59,858 nt of DNA from Pyrinomonadaceae bacterium (GTDB taxonomy: Bacteria; Acidobacteriota; Blastocatellia; Pyrinomonadales; Pyrinomonadaceae), in contig JAIBCC010000034.1 of the NCBI GenBank assembly GCA_019694395.1, forward strand, positions 1 through 59,858, read 5' to 3'. Each line of letters begins with the position of its first letter. Positions within the stretch are counted from its first letter, which is position 1. Of this stretch, positions 17,181-26,000 are shown in pieces. The notes beneath the pieces are model-generated. The model saw only the letters and a list, made by a program, of their open reading frames with translations. It made no database searches and had not been told where the DNA came from. Made by a program: the position numbers and the translations under genes.

Positions 17181-19123
17181 CTTTTTTTCTGCTCCTAATC
17201 CTAACTATTCCAGCCCACGCGCAGAAAAAAAGTGGTCTCGGCTGGGTTTGGCAAAATCCGCTGCCGCAGGGTAATCCGCTTTTTTCGATAAATTTTACCA
17301 AAGATAAAGAAACCGGATTTGCAGTTGGAGCAGACGGCACAATTTTACGAACAACTGACGGCGGATTTAATTGGATTACGCAAAAATCTCCAACCGATGT
17401 TGTAATTTCGAGCGTTTTTGTCCGTGACAAATTAAATGCGGTGGCAGTTGGCGCACGCGGAACGATTATTTCGACCATTGACGGCGGAAAAAAATGGACA
17501 ACCGTTCCTACGGAAATAAGGGAGCAGCTTTATAGTCTCACTTTTACCGGAGAAAATCTGAGAACAGGCTTTGCGGTTGGAATCTACGGAAAAATTCTGA
17601 AAAGCGAAGACGGCGGATCAACCTGGAAAACATTGAATGCCAACACGTCCGAACATCTTTCCAAAGTTTCGTTTTTTGATGCAAACAACGGTGCAATTGT
17701 CGGCGCAAACGGTTTGGTTTTAATCACTAAAGATGGCGGCGAAAACTGGAAATCAAGCTCGCCCTGCGGTCAGTTTTTGATGACCGATATTAAATTTCTT
17801 TCGACCTCAAAAATAGTAACAATCGGTCAGGGCGGATGTGTCGCGCAGAGTATAGATGGTGGTGAAAACTGGACAAAAATCAATATGTTCAGTCGCGCCG
17901 ATTTTCTTTCGCTGGCGTTTTCTGATGATAAAAACGGCTGGCTGACTGATTCCAATGGAATGGTTTGGCTGACCGGTGATGGCGGGACGACTTGGCTGCC
18001 GTTCAATATTCGCACTCGCCCAAAACTCGTATCACTTTGTTTTGCCGATAATTTTACGGGTTGGGCAGTTGGAGATAACGGCTTGATCATTCGCACCGAC
18101 GACGGCGGTTACAGCTGGCAGCGATTGAGCGAAGGCGGGCGCGAAAATATCAACGGCTTGCAAATGTCCGATGAAAAATTTGGCTGGGCGGTCGGAACCA
18201 AAGGCAAAATTTGGCTCACCAATGACAGCGGATTAAATTGGCTTCCCGTTTATTCGGGAACCGATGAAAGTTTGAATGCGCTCCATTTTGTTAATGAAGA
18301 GCGCGGTTTTATCGTTGGTGACAAAGGTATAATTTTACGAACGATCAACGGCGGACAAAGTTGGGGACCGGGTGTTTCAGGGGTAACGGAAGATTTGACA
18401 GGCGTTTACTTTTTGAATGAAAAAACGGGATTTGCAGTCGGCGCAAACGGAATGATCTTGCGAACTGACACCAACGGAGCTTATTGGGAAGAAGTCGAAT
18501 CCGGAACTCGTTTATGGCTCGAAGACATAAAATTTACCGATGAAAAACACGGCGTTATCGTTGGCGACAAAGGCACAATTTTAGTTACAAAAGACGGCGG
18601 CGAAACCTGGAAAAAAATTAAAACCAATTTGCGTGAGAACTTAACTGCATTGGTCTTTTTTGACAATTTGCGCGGTTACACAGTCGGTGCAAACGGCACA
18701 ATTTTGCGAACTGACGACGGCGGCGAAACCTGGATCGATCAGGAATCTCCCGTCAAAATGAATCTTTACGCTATTACTACCTATAAACGGGATGAGGCAA
18801 TTGTGGTCGGTGAATATGGAACGGTTTTACGCACCCAAGACGCTGGAAAAACATGGGAAGTGCAGCCGAATATTACCAGTAATGCTTTACAGGCGGTTGT
18901 TTATCGTGGCGGAGATCAGCTTTGGATTGGCGGGCGTGGCGGCGCAATTCTCAAACGCTCCGAATCGCTTTCTACCGTAAAAACGGCAACTGCACCAAAA
19001 TTACCGCCCGTTTTGCAAAAATTAAATCCAAACAAACCGAAATTCCGAACGCCAATGATTCAGATCGTTGACGATGATGATATTCCAGCGGCTAAACCGC
19101 CTAAAAAAGAAAAGCCGCAGTAA
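17090..19123 (+). CDS. Exported YCF48/BNR-repeat beta-propeller protein
   Basis: The protein has 677 residues. An unusual N-terminus (FFTFYFLLFTSAFFLLL and IPAHA) gives a signal peptide with a site near AHA-Q, and its FTFYFLLF part is encoded by the heptamer repeat. From about 50 to 600 the protein consists of about 13 repeats of the form AVG-x-x-G-x-I/L-L-x-T-x-DGG-x-x-W. This is the signature of YCF48/sialidase-type (BNR) propeller blades, seen in photosystem II assembly factor YCF48 and in many secreted proteins of unknown role. The C-terminus is Pro/Lys-rich with an acidic DDDD run. It is convergent with the kinase gene; the two stops are 5 bases apart. Its substrate is unknown. Confidence 0.85.
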   Translation: MSNLRKKVKIKEATLKTSSFFTFYFLLFTSAFFLLLILTIPAHAQKKSGLGWVWQNPLPQGNPLFSINFTKDKETGFAVGADGTILRTTDGGFNWITQKSPTDVVISSVFVRDKLNAVAVGARGTIISTIDGGKKWTTVPTEIREQLYSLTFTGENLRTGFAVGIYGKILKSEDGGSTWKTLNANTSEHLSKVSFFDANNGAIVGANGLVLITKDGGENWKSSSPCGQFLMTDIKFLSTSKIVTIGQGGCVAQSIDGGENWTKINMFSRADFLSLAFSDDKNGWLTDSNGMVWLTGDGGTTWLPFNIRTRPKLVSLCFADNFTGWAVGDNGLIIRTDDGGYSWQRLSEGGRENINGLQMSDEKFGWAVGTKGKIWLTNDSGLNWLPVYSGTDESLNALHFVNEERGFIVGDKGIILRTINGGQSWGPGVSGVTEDLTGVYFLNEKTGFAVGANGMILRTDTNGAYWEEVESGTRLWLEDIKFTDEKHGVIVGDKGTILVTKDGGETWKKIKTNLRENLTALVFFDNLRGYTVGANGTILRTDDGGETWIDQESPVKMNLYAITTYKRDEAIVVGEYGTVLRTQDAGKTWEVQPNITSNALQAVVYRGGDQLWIGGRGGAILKRSESLSTVKTATAPKLPPVLQKLNPNKPKFRTPMIQIVDDDDIPAAKPPKKEKPQ

Positions 19124-19128
19124 AAACA

Positions 19129-21552
19129 TTAATTGCCGGATTTTTTATACGCGTCTTCTGCCTGAGCTACTTTCCCGATTTTCATTAAAGCGTCGCCTAA
19201 ATATTTATAAGCATTGGAGAGAGATTGTTTTGCCTCCGAATCATCAGGATTTTTATTCAATGAATCTTCAAAAACCGTAATTGCCTTTTTGAGATTTTCA
19301 ATTGATTCACCAAATTTATTCACTTCAAAAAACAGACTGCCGAGACTTAAATATGATCCAGCTAAATCAAGACGAAATTGTTCATTTTTAGAATCCAAAT
19401 CAGCAAGTTGTTTCTGCTTCGCAATAATTTCCAGATTTAGTTTAATTGCCCCGTTATAATCGCCCAAACCTTTTTTGTCTAACACGACTCTGTGTTGAAA
19501 AACAGAAATCATCCTTTGGCTATACGCATCTTCCTGATCTTTGGAAAATGGTTCCAGTGCCTCAATGGCTTTTTGATGATTACTTAAAGCGGCAGAATAA
19601 TTAGAAAGATCAAAATTCACATCTCCAATTTTTAAATAACTGGTGGCTGCCGCTGCGCAATAATCTCTGCTATCCGGTTCAGCGGAACATAATTGGCGGT
19701 TTATTTCCAACGATTTATTAAAGTTCTCCGTTGCACCTGCCGAATCACTCATTTTCCTAATCGTTTGTCCGATAGAATAATAACGAAAAGCCAGAGCATA
19801 CTGATTCTTTTTGTCTGCCGGATTTTCATTTGCCCTTGCTTCGTCAATGGCAAGTGCGTTTTTGTAATTTTCCAGCGCATTCGCATTTTCACCTTTCGCC
19901 CAATAAATATCGGCGACAGTTCCGTAACTGATGGCTAATAACCGCTGCAATTCTTTGTCATTGGGATTTGCCGAAACCAGATTTTGACGAAGCGAAAGAG
20001 CTTTTTGGTAACTGGATAAAGCCCCATTCATATCGCCCAAATTGGGCAAATAAGGATTTCCCTGAATATCGCCGACTTTTTGAAACGCAGTTGCCAGTTC
20101 GCTTTGCAATGACGGATCATCTCCGCTTTCGACGGAAAGATTATCAAGGTATTCAAGCGCGTCTTTTACCATTTTTTCGCGCATTGCGGTAGAACCCGGC
20201 AAAGTTTCAAGTCCATCGTAATAATCAAAGAGGATCGAATTTGCTAATTTGCGAACCTGATTGAATCTCTTTTCAGCCTTGGCTTTTTCACGATTTGCCG
20301 CAATTCCCTGCCAAATTGCCGCGCCGGATAAAAATAAAACCAAAACCGCAATTGCCGCCCCTAATTTATTGCGTTTGATGAATTTCGAGAATCGGTAAAA
20401 TCTTGTATCTGCTGTTGCGGTGACCGGCAATCCGACTAAATAGCGACGAATGTCTTCGGAAAATTCCGACACCGAATTATATCGGCGGGCAGTTTCTTTT
20501 CGTAGGGATTTGAGAATAATATTGTCTAAATCGCCTTTCAAATTGCGGATTGCGGTTTGTGGATGGCGGAAATTTATTTGTCCTTCATCCTTTGTTCTTT
20601 GTTCTTTGTTCTGTTGGGTTTCACTAACCACCGACCATTGATAACTGACCACAGATGAAGGTCGAACAGGTTCTTTGGTATTAATTAAAGCCGCAATTTC
20701 CTGATAACTTTTTCCCGTGGCAGAAAAAGGACGTTGACCGCTTAAAATTTCATACAAAACTACTCCGAGCGAATAAACATCCGTCGCAGTTGTAATGGGT
20801 AAACCGTTTATTTGTTCAGGCGAAGCGTATTCGGGCGTGAGAAGTCTGGCTTGAGTCGCGGTTATCTCGTAAACCTCAGAATTTAATAGTTTTGCGATGC
20901 CGAAATCAAGAAGTTTAGGAACTCCGTCCGCTGTAACGAGAATATTTGAAGGCTTTAAATCACGATGAACGATCAGATTTTGATGTGCATAACTGACTGC
21001 CGAACAGACTTTTTGAAAAATCTCCAGACACTGATCAGCTGATAAATTTTTGGAAGCACAAAATCTGGTTATCGGCTCTCCTTCGACATATTCCATAACG
21101 AAATACGGCAAACCGTCTTTGGTTGAGCCGGCATTCAAAAGTCTGGCAATATTCGGATGCTCCAGCCGCGAAAGGATTTGACGCTCACGAATGAAACGCT
21201 TCAAAACGGCTTCCGTATCCATTCCGCGTTTGATAAGTTTGAGGGCAAATTTTTGCTCAAATCCTTCCCGTTCAGCCAAATAGACTTTGCCCATCCCGCC
21301 TGTTCCGATCTCTTTCAGAATGAGATAATCATCAATCTTTTTACCGATCATTTGGTCTTCATTCAAACCAAATTCAATGAGAGCAGGTTCAGCGATAAAG
21401 TTTTCGGCATTTTCGTGCGATGAAATAAGTCCCAGCACTTCGGAACGCACGAAATCACTTTGATTTGCCAAAAAGGTTGCGCGTTCCTCAACAGGCAAAT
21501 CAAGAGCTTGATAAAATGTTTCCTTAATTTTTGACCACTCGGCGTTTTGCAT
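19129..21552 (-). CDS. Ser/Thr protein kinase with membrane helix and TPRs (kinase 1)
   Basis: From the ATG at 21550-21552 (MQNAEWSKIKETFY) the protein has 807 residues. The kinase domain has G-loop GTGGMG (83-88), K105 (FALKLIKRG), HRDLKPSN (H196), DFG (216-218) and the activation-loop end TPEYASPEQ. A membrane helix lies near 397-417, followed by TPRs in the periplasm (for example ALSSYQKALSLRQNLVSANP and ALENYKNALAIDEA). Residues about 301-337 (SYQWSVVSE, NKEQRTKDEG) are encoded by a repeat element inserted inside the C-lobe (20542-20655). The upstream minus-strand gene is an ECF sigma factor, a pairing known for this sigma class. A longer frame to 21609 crosses a palindrome and is unlikely to be used. 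Confidence 0.92.
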   Translation of the reverse strand: MQNAEWSKIKETFYQALDLPVEERATFLANQSDFVRSEVLGLISSHENAENFIAEPALIEFGLNEDQMIGKKIDDYLILKEIGTGGMGKVYLAEREGFEQKFALKLIKRGMDTEAVLKRFIRERQILSRLEHPNIARLLNAGSTKDGLPYFVMEYVEGEPITRFCASKNLSADQCLEIFQKVCSAVSYAHQNLIVHRDLKPSNILVTADGVPKLLDFGIAKLLNSEVYEITATQARLLTPEYASPEQINGLPITTATDVYSLGVVLYEILSGQRPFSATGKSYQEIAALINTKEPVRPSSVVSYQWSVVSETQQNKEQRTKDEGQINFRHPQTAIRNLKGDLDNIILKSLRKETARRYNSVSEFSEDIRRYLVGLPVTATADTRFYRFSKFIKRNKLGAAIAVLVLFLSGAAIWQGIAANREKAKAEKRFNQVRKLANSILFDYYDGLETLPGSTAMREKMVKDALEYLDNLSVESGDDPSLQSELATAFQKVGDIQGNPYLPNLGDMNGALSSYQKALSLRQNLVSANPNDKELQRLLAISYGTVADIYWAKGENANALENYKNALAIDEARANENPADKKNQYALAFRYYSIGQTIRKMSDSAGATENFNKSLEINRQLCSAEPDSRDYCAAAATSYLKIGDVNFDLSNYSAALSNHQKAIEALEPFSKDQEDAYSQRMISVFQHRVVLDKKGLGDYNGAIKLNLEIIAKQKQLADLDSKNEQFRLDLAGSYLSLGSLFFEVNKFGESIENLKKAITVFEDSLNKNPDDSEAKQSLSNAYKYLGDALMKIGKVAQAEDAYKKSGN
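20575..20662. repeat. Repeat element inserted in the kinase 1 gene
   Basis: Tandem heptamers ctttgtt (three copies) and the run ttagtga/tcggtgg/tcaatgg/tcagtta in the reverse sense (20623-20652) are flanked by the inverted words ccttcatc and gatgaagg. It is read in frame, giving a low-complexity insert between kinase subdomains. Related words occur in other intergenic repeats here. Confidence 0.7.
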
Positions 21553-21554
21553 AA

Positions 21555-21683
21555 AGGAACGCCAGCATCCTGCTGGCAAACATCGCATTAGCGGTGTAAA
21601 TTGGCTCAAACCAATGTCTGTTTGTCTTTAAATTTGAAATGTTCGCACTCGCGCGCTCAATGCCGTCAAGATGACGGCGTTCC
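21555..21683. repeat. REP-like palindrome pair between sigma 1 and kinase 1
   Basis: ggaacgccagcatcctgctggc (in two parts: ggaac, then gccagca-tcc-tgctggc) at 21556-21577 forms a 7-base-pair hairpin. A second, inverted copy at 21662-21683 (gccgtcaagatgacggcgttcc, stem gccgtca/tgacggc) shares its outer ggaacgcc end. About 80 bases of non-coding sequence lie between them. The whole element fills the gap between the sigma factor's stop and the kinase start. Confidence 0.7.
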
Positions 21684-21719
21684 ATCCAATAATAAACGCG
21701 GATATTTTTCAAAAATATT

Positions 21720-22268
21720 TCAATCGCCGTTAATTTTTCGGTAAAGCCACGCCCTTGCCAGAGTCCATTCGCGGAAAACATTGGCGGTTGAGAGATTTAA
21801 GACCTTGCCAACCTCGTTAAAAGTTAATCCGGCAAAGTAACGTAATTCAACGATTTGGGCTTGCTGCGGATCAAACGAGGAAAGTTCTTTGAGAGCAATA
21901 TCCAAATCAAGCAAAGTTTCGTTCACTTCAACAGAAATCGTTTCGGCGTTTTCCAAAGTAATTTTGATCCCGTCGCGTTTGCGGGCGTGACGCTCACGGG
22001 CGTGATCAACTAAAATCCGCCGCATTGCCTGAGCAGCTATGGCAAAAAATTGTCCGCGATTTTCCCAATCAACCGAATGCTGATTAACGAGTTTCAAATA
22101 AGTCTCGTGAACAAGTGCCGTTGTCGGCAACGTTTCCGCATATTCATTGGATAAAAGACGATGTGCCACGCGCCGCAGCTCATCATAAACAATCGGTAAA
22201 AGTTTATCCAAAGCCTCTTTTTTTCCGCTCTGCCAATCCTGCAAAAGCGTTGTAACTTCTTGGGACAT
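21720..22268 (-). CDS. ECF sigma factor, Sig-70_X6/TIGR02999 type (sigma 1)
   Basis: Starting at MSQEVTTLLQDWQSG (22266-22268) it has 182 residues. Region 2: KLLPIVYDELRRVAHRLL and LPTTALVHETYLKLVNQ, which carries the conserved T-x-LVHE-x-YL motif. The next part is NRGQFFAIAAQAMRRILVDHARERHARKR. Region 4: QAQIVELRYFAGLTFNEVGK and LSTANVFREWTLARAWLYR. This class of ECF factors is common in Acidobacteriota and Planctomycetota, often next to Ser/Thr kinases, and the activity may be set by the kinase rather than by an anti-sigma factor. A frame reaching 22394 adds 42 residues of no homology. It is divergent from the HEILH gene at 22513. Confidence 0.93.
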   Translation of the reverse strand: MSQEVTTLLQDWQSGKKEALDKLLPIVYDELRRVAHRLLSNEYAETLPTTALVHETYLKLVNQHSVDWENRGQFFAIAAQAMRRILVDHARERHARKRDGIKITLENAETISVEVNETLLDLDIALKELSSFDPQQAQIVELRYFAGLTFNEVGKVLNLSTANVFREWTLARAWLYRKINGD

Positions 22269-22413
22269 ATTATTTTTTGGGATGCTGAAAAATTTTAGCA
22301 GAACTTTCCCGTTTATTAACAGAAAAAAATCTTTGAAGAATCCCAGTGTAAAATTCCCAATAGCCTGAATTGATACCAAATTTATCCTTATCACAAATAT
22401 TGTAGATTTTTTT

Positions 22414-22440
22414 TGAAATATTTTTAAAAAACTTCCGCGT
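22414..22440 (+). promoter_or_regulatory. Candidate ECF promoter for the HEILH gene
   Basis: TGAAATATTTTT at 22414 and CGCGT at 22436-22440 are 22 bases apart (start to start). This resembles the TGAnnnTTTTTT plus CGCAT motif seen upstream of five other genes here. The next features are a weak leader and the ATG at 22513. This is the weakest match of the six in spacing. Confidence 0.4.
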
Positions 22441-22512
22441 TTACTGACAGAAGGGAGATTGCGGTTATTAAATCATCCTTCTAAATCAGTTAAATCTAAA
22501 GGAGTTAGGTCA

Positions 22513-23172
22513 ATGAAACCATTCAGTCAATACGCTATAGAAATCGAAGGCGATAACACTTATTGCGGAAGCGTTGATGTCGTTCTAAAAACGATGTTCA
22601 AATATAGTTTCTGCAAAATTCTTTTTAATTCTTTGCCGGCAGATAAAACGATTGTTATCAGCCCATATATTCCTACTCCGAAAGATCTGTGCAATGCCTA
22701 TAGCGCAGCACCAATAGAAGGTTGGTTTTCTACCACGCTTCCCATCAAATTTACTCCGGGTATGTGGGACGTAGGAAGTTCCTGTTACAGATCGGGTCCG
22801 GGCGGAATGCCTGACGAAATACTGATGCACGAAATTCTGCACGCTTATAGAAAAGCCAAAGGCTCTTACCTGAGCAAAGATTTTTCCAAAAAAGATAAAG
22901 ATTTTGACACTGTAGAGGAAATATTCGCCATTGTGCTGACGAATATTTATCTTTCCGAAAAAGGAAAGTCGCTTCTGCGAAAAGATCACGCCGGATTTGA
23001 TGTTTTACCGAAATCCTGGACTACTTCGGACGGAATTATGAGGGATCACGACTACAACGAGTGGATCAGCAAATTCTGGAATACGGATTTTGCTCTGGCA
23101 TCGCAGATTTCCCATTCAACGGCTCCGTTTAACCCTTTTAGGAACTATCGTCAAGTAACATTCGGACGATGA
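22513..23172 (+). CDS. HEILH zinc-metallopeptidase-like protein
   Basis: With the ATG at 22513 (MKPFSQYAIEIEG) and an AAAGGAG site 6-12 bases upstream the protein has 219 residues. The central motif is H106-E-I-L-H110 in PDEILMHEILHAYRKAKG, an HExxH zinc motif, followed about 25 residues later by VEEIFA (E135 or E136), a fitting third ligand. The N-terminal 60 residues contain IVISPYIPTPKDLCNAY, unlike common peptidase prodomains. No signal peptide is seen, so the product may be cytoplasmic or an injected effector (M91-like proteins have such HExxH sites); this last point is inference. It is divergent from sigma 1, with a candidate ECF promoter between. Confidence 0.65.
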   Translation: MKPFSQYAIEIEGDNTYCGSVDVVLKTMFKYSFCKILFNSLPADKTIVISPYIPTPKDLCNAYSAAPIEGWFSTTLPIKFTPGMWDVGSSCYRSGPGGMPDEILMHEILHAYRKAKGSYLSKDFSKKDKDFDTVEEIFAIVLTNIYLSEKGKSLLRKDHAGFDVLPKSWTTSDGIMRDHDYNEWISKFWNTDFALASQISHSTAPFNPFRNYRQVTFGR

Positions 23173-23209
23173 TCGAATTTACCGCAACTAACTATTTTAA
23201 GAGGTAATT

Positions 23210-24742
23210 ATGAAAAATATTTTAATTTTATTGGTCTTAATTTTAACCTTGAGCCAATTCGGACAGGCTCAAAACAAAGGATTACTGCAATCGGCAATGA
23301 ATACGCAGTCAAATACTGCCGAAAGAGTTAAACAACTTTTGATGCAGAGCGATTCAGAACGGAATTCGGGAGTGAAAACCGCATCAAAAAATTATGCCGT
23401 TTTCAGACCGTCACCATCCGAAAATCTCAAAAATATTGCTAACGAAATGGGTAAAACCGCCGAAGAAAAGGCAATGTTTCTACAGGTTTTTACCGAAACT
23501 AAAAAAGGTTTTGAATCTCAAGCCGCCAATGGAATGAAAAACAATATTGCCGCTGCGATGACTTTTTTAATGTCTGCGGCGGTCACGGTTTATCAACAAT
23601 CGCCCGAACCATCCGATGCCGCAACGAATAAAATTTTTCGCGGATTCAATACGATGTTTGACGAAATGCCCGAAATGGCAAACATTTCCGATAAAGATAA
23701 GCAGTTTTTATATGATCTTTACATCAGTTACGGCGGATTGATCTTGGCTGCCAATCTGGAAGCCCAGGAATCGAAAAACAAAAATTCGATAGATACGGCT
23801 CGCGTGATCGCTGGTTCCGTGTTGCTTGATCTATTAAAAATCAATCCGACCACGATTTATTTTGAGGGCGACGGTTTGCGGATGAAAGCGGAATCGGGAA
23901 AAAACGAAACACGCCAAACTCAACCTGTTCAGCCAACTTCCCGGACTCACACTTTTGCCAAACAAACGACAACTTTTTCAGATGGATGGACGGCAAATGT
24001 AACGGATGATTTTGTCAGACTGACGCGAAACGATTCGGAGATCCGGCTTTTTTATGTCAACAGCGATTGGGAAAAAGGTTACTCAAATATGGTTCAGCAA
24101 AACGATTATTATTGGCAAAAAGCCGTTGCACCTTATTTTAATGTCAGTAATGTTCAAACGTGGTCAGGTGTAGAATATCCGATAATTTACTTTCGCCAAG
24201 CTGATGCGGTTGATAAACAAACGGGAAAGCGTTGTTTTATTTCGATGAAAATTGTCTTTCAGGGCGGAGCAAATGTGATCGTCGCAGTTTATCCGAATCG
24301 CGCCGCATACGAGAAAGAATTTAAGCATCCCAATAATCTTGACCCGATGCTCAATGCTAACCGTTTTGCGGTCACTGCCAAAGATTTGGTCGGCACTTGG
24401 GCATCAGGAACAGGCGGCGCAGGTTGGGATTATTACAATATGTCAGGCAGTTGGGTTGGAATGATGGCACTTTCGGACGACGATGAGTTCGTTTTTAACT
24501 CAAGCGGCAATTATCAACACACTTACAAAAGTGCGAATGTAAGTTCCGGCGGCAGTAGATTTGCCCGAATTGATTATAAAGGAAAGTTCTCCGTTGGTGA
24601 TTGGGAACTAACGGCAACCAATCATTATCAGGGAACTACCGCTAAATTTTCGGCTCAGATCGTTGCCGTGCGGGGCGGTTATTTGCTGGTCTTAACCAAT
24701 CAAAGGAATAATATCACATACAGACTTTTTCAAAAGCGATAG
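23210..24742 (+). CDS. Secreted protein with lipocalin-like C-terminal half
   Basis: The protein has 510 residues with a signal peptide (ILILLVLILTLSQFGQAQ). The first half is helical (LKNIANEMGKTAEEKAMFLQ) with hydrophobic stretches. The middle is a beta-rich segment (TTFSDGWTANVTDDFVRLTR). The end from LVGTWASGTGGAG to YRLFQKR looks like an eight-stranded lipocalin-type barrel (LVGTW opening, RYLLVLT-type closing strands). I do not recognise a catalytic site. It lies 37 bases after the HEILH gene and 12 bases before the next secreted gene, consistent with one transcript of three genes. Confidence 0.6.
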   Translation: MKNILILLVLILTLSQFGQAQNKGLLQSAMNTQSNTAERVKQLLMQSDSERNSGVKTASKNYAVFRPSPSENLKNIANEMGKTAEEKAMFLQVFTETKKGFESQAANGMKNNIAAAMTFLMSAAVTVYQQSPEPSDAATNKIFRGFNTMFDEMPEMANISDKDKQFLYDLYISYGGLILAANLEAQESKNKNSIDTARVIAGSVLLDLLKINPTTIYFEGDGLRMKAESGKNETRQTQPVQPTSRTHTFAKQTTTFSDGWTANVTDDFVRLTRNDSEIRLFYVNSDWEKGYSNMVQQNDYYWQKAVAPYFNVSNVQTWSGVEYPIIYFRQADAVDKQTGKRCFISMKIVFQGGANVIVAVYPNRAAYEKEFKHPNNLDPMLNANRFAVTAKDLVGTWASGTGGAGWDYYNMSGSWVGMMALSDDDEFVFNSSGNYQHTYKSANVSSGGSRFARIDYKGKFSVGDWELTATNHYQGTTAKFSAQIVAVRGGYLLVLTNQRNNITYRLFQKR

Positions 24743-24754
24743 CATTTTTCTATT

Positions 24755-25855
24755 ATGAATTTAATTATGAAACAACTGTTATTTATTATTTTTCTTATCA
24801 CTGTTTCCAATCTTTCCGCCCAAACACCTTGCGGAAATTTAGCTTCGCAAAGCGGAAAGTGGATGCAAACTCCGGCAAATGGGAAAGATCCGCAAGCCGT
24901 TAAAAACATCAATACGGCAATGTCTCTTTTTCAAAAATCCGTAACAGGATTTACCGGCGGACAAGCCAAAACTTATCTTTTTACCGCAGGTTATATTGAT
25001 ATTCCGGTAAAGAAAATTCAAGGCGCAACCGTTGCCTTGCTTTTTCTTCAATATGAATGTATTAACGGCGTAATCAAACCCGAAACTGCCACCGATACCT
25101 GGTTTTACATCGGCTTTAACGAATTTCCGTTTTTCCGAAGCAATAATATAATTGGAACTTTGCAAAATTGCGCTGAGGGATTTTATTGTCTCCCTAACGG
25201 ACAACAAATGTATTTAAGCAATTACCTTTTGAAAGACACATTCAAAGGTCATCCCAAATTAACACCGCTCCACGATCCTGTGGCAGAAGCCGTTTTTCTT
25301 TCAAAATCAGGGCGATTGCCGTTGCGTCCGGTTTCCGAAGCAGAATTTTTAGTCGAATATAAGAAAAGTATCAATCAGAAAAAAGGCGAATATATTAAAA
25401 ACCTGGAAAATCATCTTGCCAAAGAGCCTGCCGACCTTGCCCGAATGGACGCAGATAAACAAATGGCTGGACGAGAGGAAAGCAAAAAGGCTTTGATTGC
25501 GGCAAACAATCAAACCCGGGCAACTGTCGCCAAATTAAAGAATGAACTTAAAGCCTGCAATGCAAGAATTGACTCATATATCACAACTCCATTGGCGAAA
25601 AAACCTGCCTTAATTGATGTGGTTGATGAATATTGCGTTCCTGAAGAATTATTCAAACCTAAAAGCAAATCAAGAACGGTTGTCGTTTTTGACGAAAATT
25701 ATTTCGACAAAAATTTACCTGCTGCTTCCCCGCAATTCATTGTTGTTTATTGGCGCAAAGGCGATGCCGCAAGATTTCCGGTAAAGCGTGAATTTATCCG
25801 CAAATTTGAAGAAAATTTTGATTTTGAAGCGTTAAATAAAATGATTGGAAAATAA
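24755..25855 (+). CDS. Secreted protein of unknown function
   Basis: The product has 366 residues with a signal peptide (KQLLFIIFLITVSNLSAQ; the ATG at 24767 would serve equally well as a start). The mature part has an alpha/beta N-terminal half with paired cysteines (TPCGN, YECING, LQNCAEGFYC). It continues into a helical Lys/Glu-rich segment (residues 200-270) and ends with YWRKGDAARFPVKREFIRKF. It is not similar to a family I can name. It closes the run of genes starting with the HEILH protein. Confidence 0.6.
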   Translation: MNLIMKQLLFIIFLITVSNLSAQTPCGNLASQSGKWMQTPANGKDPQAVKNINTAMSLFQKSVTGFTGGQAKTYLFTAGYIDIPVKKIQGATVALLFLQYECINGVIKPETATDTWFYIGFNEFPFFRSNNIIGTLQNCAEGFYCLPNGQQMYLSNYLLKDTFKGHPKLTPLHDPVAEAVFLSKSGRLPLRPVSEAEFLVEYKKSINQKKGEYIKNLENHLAKEPADLARMDADKQMAGREESKKALIAANNQTRATVAKLKNELKACNARIDSYITTPLAKKPALIDVVDEYCVPEELFKPKSKSRTVVVFDENYFDKNLPAASPQFIVVYWRKGDAARFPVKREFIRKFEENFDFEALNKMIGK

Positions 25856-25935
25856 TTGAATTAAAAAGCCTCACTACTTTCAATCCTTCCCCCAAAATAA
25901 AAATCACTGTCTCAATAAAAAAAATTTGAAACCGA

Positions 25936-25963
25936 TGATAGTTTTTTAGAAAAACCTTCGCAT
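25936..25963 (+). promoter_or_regulatory. Candidate ECF promoter upstream of 26001
   Basis: TGATAGTTTTTT at 25936 and CGCAT at 25959-25963 are 23 bases apart (start to start), matching the sites before 32221, 33946, 34834 and 42310. The gene start lies about 40 bases downstream. Confidence 0.5.
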
Positions 25964-26000
25964 TCTGTATTGAAGCGAAAAAAGTCGCGGAGGAAAATAT

